This document shows positions 24,872-30,756 of a stretch of 30,756 bases of DNA, one piece after another; the stretch's first letter is position 1, and the number at the start of each line of letters is the position of its first letter. The stretch is taken from contig CAZASM010000008.1 in NCBI GenBank assembly GCA_964487895.1, positions 1 to 30,756 on the forward strand, written 5' to 3'. The notes below the pieces were generated by a model. The model made no database searches and was not told where the DNA came from. It worked only from the letters and a program-made list of their open reading frames with translations. This DNA is from CAYYYA01 sp964487895 (lineage in GTDB: Bacteria > Patescibacteriota > Patescibacteriia > UBA1558 > 2-01-FULL-52-15). Made by a program: the position numbers and the translations under genes.

Positions 24872-24880
24872 ATTATAGCA
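24872..24880 (-). promoter_or_regulatory. promoter of the pil operon (extended -10)
   Basis: On the minus strand TGCTATAAT gives a perfect -10 (24872-24877) with an extended TG. The -35 position has no good match. The implied leader is about 50 nt, AT-rich and without a clear Shine-Dalgarno. Confidence 0.6.
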
Positions 24881-24910
24881 TAATTTTGCTACTTTGGGAT
24901 ATTTGCGGGG

Positions 24911-24939
24911 TTGAAATTTTTAAGGAAAAAGACTAGGCT
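24911..24939 (+). promoter_or_regulatory. possible tRNA-Ser promoter
   Basis: TTGAAA (24911-24916), 17 bp, TAGGCT (24934-24939). The -10 matches the consensus at only three positions. A ~50-nt leader containing two copies of GAATTAAGA would precede the tRNA. Confidence 0.35.
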
Positions 24940-24996
24940 TGGTGAGGGCTGAGGAATTAAGAAATAAGAATGAAGAATTAAGAGTAATGGAGATTT

Positions 24997-25144
<148 letters not shown>

Positions 25145-25185
25145 ATAATACAAAATGAAAAGTAAAAATTTGAAGAAATATCATT

Positions 25186-25830
25186 ATGATCGATACGCTC
25201 ATCGCTCTCATTGTCATCATTGTCATCATCGCACTCTGGTCTGTCTGGGGTTTTTTTGGCTCGCGGGTCGAACAAACAAACTATCAGGTAGTTAAGAAAA
25301 CGAAAGACTATGAAATACGAGAATACCCGGCGCATATTGTGGCGCAGACAACTGTGCAGGGTTCCTATGGAGAATCTATGGGCAAAGGTTTTAGAATTGT
25401 TGCGGGATATATCTTTGGCGGTAATACCAAGAAAGAAAGCATTGCCATGACAGCGCCTGTGGTTGCAGAAAAAGGAGAAGTGAAGAAAGTTTCAGAAAGT
25501 ATTGCTATGACCGCTCCCGTTGTAGCCACTACTGAAGGCGATTCGCAGACGATATCTTTCAGTATGCCTCGCTCGTATACCATGGAAAAATTACCAACAC
25601 CAAATGACTCACGAGTTAAAATCGTAATGATACCTGCTAAAAAATACGCAGTACTGCAATTCTCTTGGTACCGCTCAGATGCACGAATAAAAAGCAGGCA
25701 AAAAAAGCTACTCTCCTTACTTACTCGCGATGGAATTGTGTCACAAGGGAGTACTGCATACGCTGGCTATAACGCACCGTGGACTCCACCTTGGATGACA
25801 CGTAATGAAGTGTTGGTTGAGATAAAATAA
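25186..25830 (+). CDS. SOUL family (heme-binding-like) protein, membrane-anchored
   Basis: 214 residues. A hydrophobic helix at about 3-25 anchors a SOUL/HBP domain: YEIREYPAHIVAQTTV, then SIAMTAPVV, MPRSYTMEKLPTPND and, near the end, YAGYNAPWTPPWMTRNEVLVE. Members elsewhere bind heme or related tetrapyrroles, but the binding residues are poorly conserved across the family, so heme binding here is only a possibility. The segment ESIAMTAPVVA occurs twice (about 84-94 and 105-115) at protein level with different codons, as in several bacterial relatives. The start ATG 25186 has no Shine-Dalgarno. The DUF1295 gene follows 21 bp downstream. Confidence 0.85.
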   Translation: MIDTLIALIVIIVIIALWSVWGFFGSRVEQTNYQVVKKTKDYEIREYPAHIVAQTTVQGSYGESMGKGFRIVAGYIFGGNTKKESIAMTAPVVAEKGEVKKVSESIAMTAPVVATTEGDSQTISFSMPRSYTMEKLPTPNDSRVKIVMIPAKKYAVLQFSWYRSDARIKSRQKKLLSLLTRDGIVSQGSTAYAGYNAPWTPPWMTRNEVLVEIK

Positions 25831-25851
25831 TATATATTAACTAAAATACCC

Positions 25852-26604
25852 ATGCTATTACTCGTTCTCTATCTTTGTCTTGGTCTTAATCTGCTAATGT
25901 TTATTCCAGCCTATTTTTTCCGTACCGATAAACTAACGGACATCTCCTACGCTCTCAGCTTCATCCTCTCGCTACTAATCATCATGCCGTGGTCACAGTT
26001 ACAGTGGCCTGTAACAATACTACTAATAATCATCATCCTCTGGGCTGGTCGTCTTGGTGCTTATCTGTTGATTCGGATTCATAAGATGAAAAAAGACAGT
26101 CGATTTGACGTTATGCGCCAACACCCCTGGCAATTTGCTCGTTTCTGGCTACTCCAAGGTCTGACAGTTTGGGTTGTCTTGATACCCAGTATCTACTTCG
26201 TTTCGATTAATCCAGCTCAGATGTCCGCTTTAACATACCTCGGTCTAGCTCTGTTTCTACTGGGGCTACTGATTGAAGCTCTGGCTGATTATCAAAAATA
26301 TATCTTTATCAATCAACCATCCAATCAAGGCCAGTGGATAGCCACTGGGCTATGGAAATATTCACGCCATCCAAATTATCTTGGCGAGATAATGGTTTGG
26401 TTGGGCATCTACTTATTTTGTTTTTCAAGTTTAACGCCAACACTGCAGATAGTCAGTCTGATCAGCCCACTCTACATCGCTAGTCTAATTATTTTTGTCA
26501 GCGGCATTCCGTTACTAGAAAAATCAGCTGATGCCCGATGGGGTGATAATCCTCAGTATCAGAAGTATAAGCACTCCACTGGCGCTCTGATACCAAAGAT
26601 ATAA
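25852..26604 (+). CDS. DUF1295 / steroid 5-alpha-reductase-like membrane protein
   Basis: 250 residues with about seven hydrophobic segments. The C-terminal half has the DUF1295 signature: GLWKYSRHPNYLGEIMVWLG at about residues 164-183, then IPLLEKSADARWGDNPQYQKYK near the end. The fold is shared with steroid reductases and isoprenylcysteine methyltransferases, but bacterial DUF1295 proteins have no settled substrate. It lies 21 bp after the SOUL gene, so the two are probably one unit. Confidence 0.88.
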   Translation: MLLLVLYLCLGLNLLMFIPAYFFRTDKLTDISYALSFILSLLIIMPWSQLQWPVTILLIIIILWAGRLGAYLLIRIHKMKKDSRFDVMRQHPWQFARFWLLQGLTVWVVLIPSIYFVSINPAQMSALTYLGLALFLLGLLIEALADYQKYIFINQPSNQGQWIATGLWKYSRHPNYLGEIMVWLGIYLFCFSSLTPTLQIVSLISPLYIASLIIFVSGIPLLEKSADARWGDNPQYQKYKHSTGALIPKI

Positions 26605-26667
26605 CGGAGACCAACAGTTCAGAAGTACTGTACCAACATGGCCCAAGAGGATTCAACCCAAACATCA

Positions 26668-26676
26668 TGCTATAAT
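26668..26676 (+). promoter_or_regulatory. promoter of the lipoprotein gene (extended -10, leaderless)
   Basis: TGCTATAAT gives a perfect -10 (26671-26676) with an extended TG; no good -35. ATG 26687 is ten bases downstream, giving a leader of about 3 nt. The same nine bases occur in the pil operon promoter. Confidence 0.65.
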
Positions 26677-26686
26677 ATAAGCATAT

Positions 26687-27190
26687 ATGAAATCAATAAA
26701 ATTTTTCATCATCATAGTAATTATTTTTAGTACTACCAGCTGTGCAGTAGTTAAACAGTCATTTGTTCAACCTGAGAAAAAAGAAGTAAGTGAAAAAACC
26801 TGCGACACTCCGCTCGCCTTTAATGACAAGAATAACACCTCTGTTGATTGCATTGTAGGTAGTTACACTCCAGAAAAAGCGATTGCCTTAGCAGAGTCAC
26901 TAAATGGCAAACCAGTTGAAATAGGCGGCATAATCTCCATGGAAGCTATGGCGGTAGAGGAACAACCAGGAGGACCAGTTGCTATGCCTACCGCCGGCTA
27001 TGCCTTCCATACCTCCGAAGCCAATATCTACATGAATGGGGCCGGTGGGGTTAATACAGTAGACAGAAAAACAGAAGTGAAAATCCGTGGTGTTTTCAAC
27101 TATGACCCAACGCAAAAAGAAAAAGGAATCTATGGTAGTACCTATAGCCTGACAATTCCTATCTACTGCACGAATTGTGTCTCCAAATAA
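26687..27190 (+). CDS. predicted lipoprotein of unknown function
   Basis: 167 residues. The signal peptide KSIKFFIIIVIIFSTTSC ends in a lipobox with Cys19 as the predicted lipidated residue. The mature part has four more cysteines (two in the first ~37 mature residues, two in the final CTNC) and a segment, GKPVEIGGIISMEAM through VKIRGVFNYDP, whose strand pattern could be an OB-like barrel; this is a guess. The family is not recognised. It is followed 32 bp later by a DUF4105 gene in the same direction. The terminal CTNC could bind a metal or form a disulfide. Confidence 0.75.
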   Translation: MKSIKFFIIIVIIFSTTSCAVVKQSFVQPEKKEVSEKTCDTPLAFNDKNNTSVDCIVGSYTPEKAIALAESLNGKPVEIGGIISMEAMAVEEQPGGPVAMPTAGYAFHTSEANIYMNGAGGVNTVDRKTEVKIRGVFNYDPTQKEKGIYGSTYSLTIPIYCTNCVSK

Positions 27191-27222
27191 GTCAATCAAA
27201 TCCTTTTAGACTGTTCTCAAAC

Positions 27223-28041
27223 ATGCCTCTCCGCACCAAAATCCTCCTAATCCTCTCCGCAGTTATTTTCACCGTGATTGCCTGGCAACTAACAATCGCC
27301 CCGAGCAACTATCGAAATTGGCAAACCCCTTTTAAAGTTCTGGCTTCTGCGGATTTCAATGGCGATAATATTACTGTGCACAATATCCGTAACTTCCATC
27401 ATCACGGTGATAATGACTATACAATAGATTATTATGATAAAACTTATAAACTTTCTGATTTACAGAAAGTTTATTTTATTGTTGAGCCATATTCCAAATG
27501 GGAAGCAGCTGCTCACACCTTTGTTAGTTTCCAATTTGGTACTGATGATTTCTTAGCGATCACTATCGAATCAAGAATGGAGCAAGGAGAGCACTATGAC
27601 CCACTTCCTGGTGCTTTGAAACAATATGAGATTATGTATATCGTAGGAGATGAACGCGATGTCATTATCCAACGAACAAATATCTACAAACACGATGTCT
27701 TCCTCTATCCAATTAAAACAACTCCTGAGAAAGCCCGCGCTTTATTTGTCGATATGATGCAACGAGCTACGGAGTTGAAAGATCACCCAGATTTTTATAA
27801 CACCATCACTGACTCCTGCACCAGCAGTATTGTTAAACATATAAATAAAATAACTCCGAGTAAAGTTCCTCTGAGTTACAAATATTTCCTCCCAGGATAT
27901 TCAGACGAACTAGCCCAACAAATTGGTCTCCTGGATACAGATTTACCAATACCTGAAGCACGCAAAAAATATCGTATTACTGAGAAGGCTCAAGCCTATG
28001 GTGATAATCCGGGATTTTCTCAGGCGATGAGACAATTTTAA
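27223..28041 (+). CDS. DUF4105 / Lnb N-terminal domain-like protein
   Basis: 272 residues with one N-terminal membrane helix (about 5-23) and an extracytoplasmic domain. The order VHNIRNFHH ... DYTIDYYDKTYKL, AAHTFVSFQFG, ESRMEQGEHYDPLPG, LKQYEIMYIVGDERDVI and YNTITDSCTSSI is the pattern of DUF4105. Cys199 and His98 fall where the family's conserved, probably catalytic, residues lie. From memory, a protein with this domain (Lnb) is linked to lipoprotein N-acylation in Bacteroides; transfer of that role to this organism is inference. The start is ATG 27223; a TTG at 27175 would overlap the lipoprotein gene and add a poor hydrophilic extension. Confidence 0.8.
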   Translation: MPLRTKILLILSAVIFTVIAWQLTIAPSNYRNWQTPFKVLASADFNGDNITVHNIRNFHHHGDNDYTIDYYDKTYKLSDLQKVYFIVEPYSKWEAAAHTFVSFQFGTDDFLAITIESRMEQGEHYDPLPGALKQYEIMYIVGDERDVIIQRTNIYKHDVFLYPIKTTPEKARALFVDMMQRATELKDHPDFYNTITDSCTSSIVKHINKITPSKVPLSYKYFLPGYSDELAQQIGLLDTDLPIPEARKKYRITEKAQAYGDNPGFSQAMRQF

Positions 28042-28052
28042 CTAACAAAAAA

Positions 28053-28086
28053 CCGCGTTTTCACTATGATAATAATAGTTACGCGG
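28053..28086. terminator. bidirectional terminator
   Basis: CCGCGT (28053-28058) pairs with ACGCGG (28081-28086), and inside it ACTAT pairs with ATAGT; A-run before and T-run after. It separates two convergent genes and resembles the terminator at 29855-29902 in sequence as well as shape. Confidence 0.75.
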
Positions 28087-28089
28087 ATC

Positions 28090-28536
28090 TTATTTTTTCA
28101 CCAAAATAGTCAACGGTACAATAGCTAAGAAAGAATAGCTAATGGCTGTCCAGATAAGCATAAATACTGCAAGCGGTAGTGGTAATGCTGGGATATCCTT
28201 GGCGCCGCCAGCAGCAACCTCCCAAACCGTACCTATGACTGAAAAAATCAGTAAGATTTGTACAATATTTGTGGCACGAATTTTCTGCACAATTACACCA
28301 AGTATCAACATATACACCGACAGCCAGATAATAGTAAGAGGAAAACATTCGATGCAATTGACCGCCTCTTCAATAATGATGAAAGGTAAAGCACAGATAA
28401 GATATTGTATAATGGTGGGGAATGGTAATCTTTGAAATAATCCAGCCAGCGATAACCGCCAGCGAACGGTTGCGATATAGACTACTGACAAAAATATAAC
28501 GTGAGCTATAAGCCCTGCCGTCTGGTCAAATGTCAT
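28090..28536 (-). CDS. small polytopic membrane protein of unknown function
   Basis: 148 residues, nearly all hydrophobic, with about four or five membrane helices. Distinctive residues are the pair of acidic residues in FIIIEEAVNCIECF in the middle of a helix, with two cysteines three apart, and a Trp-Glu in GTVWEVAAGG. Buried acidic pairs occur in intramembrane proteases and transporters, but no family is recognised. It has a promoter with a near-leaderless spacing (TGTTATAAT on the minus strand) and a bidirectional terminator, so it is an independent unit divergent from the hydrolase gene. Confidence 0.7.
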   Translation of the reverse strand: MTFDQTAGLIAHVIFLSVVYIATVRWRLSLAGLFQRLPFPTIIQYLICALPFIIIEEAVNCIECFPLTIIWLSVYMLILGVIVQKIRATNIVQILLIFSVIGTVWEVAAGGAKDIPALPLPLAVFMLIWTAISYSFLAIVPLTILVKK

Positions 28537-28553
28537 AATTGATTTTATTAATA

Positions 28554-28562
28554 ATTATAACA
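28554..28562 (-). promoter_or_regulatory. promoter of the small membrane protein gene
   Basis: On the minus strand TGTTATAAT gives a perfect -10 (28554-28559) with an extended TG. No good -35 is seen. The leader would be about 10 nt. Confidence 0.55.
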
Positions 28563-28590
28563 CGATTTAACAGAGTGCGATGATCAAGGG

Positions 28591-28619
28591 TTGCAAAATT
28601 TGCTCAATAATGAAAAAAT
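28591..28619 (+). promoter_or_regulatory. possible promoter of the hydrolase gene
   Basis: TTGCAA (28591-28596), 17 bp, AAAAAT (28614-28619) with an upstream TG. The -10 is weak. The start would lie a few bases before ATG 28629, in line with other promoters here. Confidence 0.3.
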
Positions 28620-28628
28620 GCTATCAAT

Positions 28629-29630
28629 ATGAAACTTAACATCCATCTCCTATTTTTAATCATTCTCACACCCTTGCTACTTCTTGGCTGTAATCCACGA
28701 GCACCTCAAACTCCGGATTCTAGCACGCAAATAGAAGAACGAAGCCCGTTAGCCAAAAAACTTCCTTCAGATACCTCTTTAGCTTATCTAATGTCTGAAA
28801 AATATGACGGCCACGACCTAACTGTTGGACGTATCTTGGATCAAAACTCTGACTATACTCGCTACTACATCACTTATCTGAGTGGGAAGCTCACAATCTC
28901 CGGCATTATGAACGTACCGACAGGCACAGGACCGTTTCCTATCCTAATCCTGAATCATGGCTACATTGACCCTGCTATCTACACCAACGGACGGGGTCTG
29001 AAGCGCGAACAAGATTATTTTGCGCGTCGTGGTTATATCGTGATTCATCCAGACTATCGTAATCATGCAGACTCAGACGAAGATGAGCAGGCAGAATATC
29101 GCTTTCGTCTCGGCTATACCGAAGACGTCATCAACGCCATCTATGCTGTTAGAAATTCAGATCTGACATATTTTGATAAAAACAATATTGGCATGATGGG
29201 ACACTCGATGGGCGGGGGCATCACCCAAAATGTACTAGTAACTCAGCCAGATCTTATCAAAGCAGCTTCACTCTACGCTCCTGTCAGTGCTGATGTGGTA
29301 GACAATTTCAACCGTTGGACACGGACCAGACCGGAGGTAGCTGACAAGATTATCGCTGACCACGGCGAGCCAAATGCAAATCCAGATTTTTATGCTCAGC
29401 TATCACCGATTAATTATCTCGACCGCATTACCGTGCCTATTATACTTCATCACGGAACCAATGATAAAGATGTGCCTATCGAGTGGTCTAACGAGTTGAA
29501 TCAGGCTCTGACTGACATAGACAAAGCAATAATCTACTATGTTTACCCAGGTGAAGGTCATGAGTTTGGAACCCAATGGTCAACTTTCATGCGACGTAAT
29601 GTAGAATTCTTTGATGAATTTTTGAAATAG
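28629..29630 (+). CDS. secreted alpha/beta hydrolase lipoprotein (prolyl-oligopeptidase/dienelactone hydrolase-like)
   Basis: 333 residues. The signal peptide ends in LLLLGC with lipidated Cys21, so the enzyme is anchored outside the membrane. The alpha/beta hydrolase core shows the nucleophile elbow GHSMGGG with Ser193, the acid Asp279 in HHGTNDKDVP and His311 in GEGHEFG, a complete catalytic triad. The layout matches S9-peptidase-like or acyl-esterase-like hydrolases. Substrate (peptide, ester or glycan acyl group) cannot be told. It is divergent from the gene at 28090-28536. Confidence 0.9.
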   Translation: MKLNIHLLFLIILTPLLLLGCNPRAPQTPDSSTQIEERSPLAKKLPSDTSLAYLMSEKYDGHDLTVGRILDQNSDYTRYYITYLSGKLTISGIMNVPTGTGPFPILILNHGYIDPAIYTNGRGLKREQDYFARRGYIVIHPDYRNHADSDEDEQAEYRFRLGYTEDVINAIYAVRNSDLTYFDKNNIGMMGHSMGGGITQNVLVTQPDLIKAASLYAPVSADVVDNFNRWTRTRPEVADKIIADHGEPNANPDFYAQLSPINYLDRITVPIILHHGTNDKDVPIEWSNELNQALTDIDKAIIYYVYPGEGHEFGTQWSTFMRRNVEFFDEFLK

Positions 29631-29701
29631 AACCAATCAAATAGTGCTGTACTATACTCACCCAAACATTACTTGGTATCAGAGAGAATAAACGTTACAT
29701 C

Positions 29702-29839
29702 ATGAACAAAACTTTAATCATAATTGCGCTAGCTATCCTTCTCAGCGGTGGATTATTTTTGGTTAATACAAATTTATCACCTGAAACTAAGCAGAGTAGA
29801 GAATGGGATCTCGTCTGGATCGAACCACAAATTGAATAA
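29702..29839 (+). CDS. 45-residue single-pass membrane peptide
   Basis: ATG 29702 to TAA 29837-29839 encodes MNKTLIIIALAILLSGG..., a hydrophobic helix at residues 4-21 followed by a polar tail ending REWDLVWIEPQIE. The Lys near the start and the outside acidic/tryptophan tail fit an N-in, C-out anchor. It lies between the hydrolase stop and a strong terminator 15 bp after its own stop, with coding-like composition, so it is probably real though short. A TATACT at 29653-29658 could be its -10, without a properly spaced -35. No homologue is recognised. Confidence 0.5.
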   Translation: MNKTLIIIALAILLSGGLFLVNTNLSPETKQSREWDLVWIEPQIE

Positions 29840-29854
29840 TTTATTTTCATAGTA

Positions 29855-29902
29855 AAAAACCCGCGCGTTCTCATTTTGATAGTGATACTTGCGCGGGTTT
29901 TT
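29855..29902. terminator. bidirectional terminator
   Basis: AAAAACCCGCGC (29855-29866) pairs with GCGCGGGTTTTT (29891-29902), a perfect 12-bp stem with A and T tracts on the two sides, between convergent genes. Confidence 0.9.
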
Positions 29903-29926
29903 GGTGTCTTCTTGTGCTTCAACACT

Positions 29927-30280
29927 TTAAGCTTGACGCGCCTCGGCGATACGGTCAGTCAGATACTGACCCAATGCCGGATGCTCTTCATCGCTAATGA
30001 AAGAGACTGCGGTCAGACGCTCAGGAAAGCGCGCAACAAGCCGAGTGGCACTGTCCTTCTCCTGTTGTGACAAGTAAGCCAATACGATAGCAGTTGCGGC
30101 GCTACCGTTGATGAGACCCAGAGCTGTCTCGACAGTATTGGTAATGGCGATGTCAGCTTCAACACCGTCAGTCACCAACTGCTCCACGACCTGACCACCA
30201 GCCAGCGTGATTGATCTGAAGAGAGCCTTGAAGACCGCTGTCTGCCTATCGATACCAATATACAACGTCAGAATCTTCAT
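29927..30280 (-). CDS. hypothetical protein, paralogue B of a tandem pair
   Basis: 117 residues, no membrane segment. The pattern KILTLYIGI (strand), FKALFRSITLAGGQVVEQL (helix), DIAITNTVETALGLI (strand-helix) and TAIVLAYLS (strand) suggests a small Rossmann-like or receiver-like alpha/beta fold. The segment ITNTVETALGLI matches VTNSTASALGLL of the neighbouring gene, so the two are diverged duplicates. Its ATG directly follows the stop of the upstream gene (TAGATG) with a perfect GGAGG five bases before, so it is coupled. The family is not recognised. Confidence 0.75.
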   Translation of the reverse strand: MKILTLYIGIDRQTAVFKALFRSITLAGGQVVEQLVTDGVEADIAITNTVETALGLINGSAATAIVLAYLSQQEKDSATRLVARFPERLTAVSFISDEEHPALGQYLTDRIAEARQA

Positions 30281-30664
30281 CTATACCTCCCTTGATTTGC
30301 TCAAGATGATTTTCTTCAGACGTGGCAGTAACGACAAATGTCCTCCCTCCTGAGGAATAATAGGAGCGACCACACAACGCAAAGAAATATCAGCAGCGAC
30401 AATTTCCGCTTCTTCTTTCTCGGCCTCGACTCCGTTGATAACAGCAACAACTACTAGCGACCGAACCGTCTGCTGCAGCAGACCAAGAGCTGATGCCGTG
30501 CTATTCGTGACGAAGAGATCAGTCTCTCCATCAGCGCTGCCAAGTCGATCGACCAGCACTACTCTCGAATCCGACTCAAGTATCCGGTAGATATCCTGAG
30601 CATAAGGGTTACCACGGCCAAAACCTCGGAAATCCACGTAGACAGACACTTTCCTCGTACTCAT
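30281..30664 (-). CDS. hypothetical protein, paralogue A of a tandem pair
   Basis: 127 residues, soluble. A first strand VSVYVDF is followed by a glycine-rich loop (RGFGRGNPYAQ), helix, strand VVLVDRL, then DLFVTNSTASALGLL and VVVAVING, the same order of elements as in the gene that follows. It has GGAGG at 30671-30675, six bases before the ATG, an ideal ribosome binding site that few genes here have. Its base composition looks richer in G and C than the neighbours, which may mean different origin or selection for expression. Function unknown. Confidence 0.75.
   Translation of the reverse strand: MSTRKVSVYVDFRGFGRGNPYAQDIYRILESDSRVVLVDRLGSADGETDLFVTNSTASALGLLQQTVRSLVVVAVINGVEAEKEEAEIVAADISLRCVVAPIIPQEGGHLSLLPRLKKIILSKSREV
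30286..30290 (-). promoter_or_regulatory. Shine-Dalgarno of paralogue B
   Basis: GGAGG on the minus strand, five bases before ATG 30280. It lies inside the last codons of paralogue A and fixes the start. Confidence 0.85.
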
Positions 30665-30670
30665 CGTGCA

Positions 30671-30675
30671 CCTCC
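30671..30675 (-). promoter_or_regulatory. Shine-Dalgarno of paralogue A
   Basis: GGAGG on the minus strand, six bases before ATG 30664; fixes the start. Confidence 0.85.
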
Positions 30676-30739
30676 AGAGAGCGCTATTGGTGAATGTTAT
30701 AAAATCTCAACGAACCATAGTAATGTCTGAACTTAGTAT

Positions 30740-30745
30740 ATTATA
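30740..30745 (-). promoter_or_regulatory. -10 box of the paralogue pair
   Basis: Perfect TATAAT on the minus strand. The -35 would lie beyond the end of the window. The implied leader is about 70 nt and, unlike most units here, includes a Shine-Dalgarno. Confidence 0.55.
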
Positions 30746-30756
30746 GTGGTTTTGTC

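Noticed and set aside
27175..27222. TTG 27175 as the start of the DUF4105 gene
   Set aside because: It would overlap the lipoprotein gene and put 16 polar residues before the membrane anchor; ATG 27223 gives a normal N terminus.

Overview
The window most resembles a chromosome segment of a Candidate Phyla Radiation bacterium (Patescibacteria, probably Parcubacteria-like); this lineage call is an inference. It rests on small AT-leaning genes packed tightly, an operon of PilB/PilC with several divergent pseudopilins, single rpoB and rpoC genes without rplJ/rplL beside them, a SOUL-type protein, and start codons that mostly lack a Shine-Dalgarno sequence. TGA ends at least one gene (16687-16689), so the Gracilibacteria-type code is not in use. 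No prophage, transposase, plasmid gene or CRISPR array is visible.

Layout. 1-576: 3' end of a PEP-utilising enzyme. 577-1044: a 468-bp gap with a strong promoter and a roughly 200-nt, heavily folded leader. 1045-8442: rpoB and rpoC, closed by a bidirectional terminator. 8507-10717: a DUF6629-like membrane protein (minus), an unknown soluble protein with its own promoter, and a small aquaporin-like channel. 10990-15115: ftsK, a RodZ-like HTH/membrane protein and recA. 15259-18017: a Wzx-type flippase and an O-antigen ligase/polymerase-like protein with overlapping ends, which suit surface glycan export. 17980-24814 (minus): pilB, pilC and four pilin-like genes; two of these carry large non-pilin domains, a seven-blade LVIVD-like propeller and a PA14/fibro-slime domain, as expected of a pilus-tip adhesin. 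24997-25086: tRNA-Ser(CGA), followed directly by three GC-rich hairpins. 25186-30664: an accessory-looking stretch with a SOUL protein, a DUF1295 membrane enzyme, a lipoprotein, a DUF4105/Lnb-like protein, a small membrane protein, a secreted alpha/beta hydrolase, a 45-residue membrane peptide missed by length cut-offs, and a tandem pair of unknown paralogues.

Themes. (1) Several genes have a good -10 box 6-13 bases before the ATG, so their mRNAs would be leaderless or nearly so. (2) The rpoBC transcript would by the same rule begin at an AUG that opens a 9-codon ORF. That ORF ends just before two mutually exclusive hairpins, an attenuator-like layout that I consider the best candidate for an undescribed regulatory system here. 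(3) Short GC-rich palindromes recur between genes and, unusually, inside the first codons of rpoB, where one differs by a single base from a palindrome after the tRNA-Ser gene. (4) The last two genes use perfect GGAGG ribosome binding sites, unlike most of the window.
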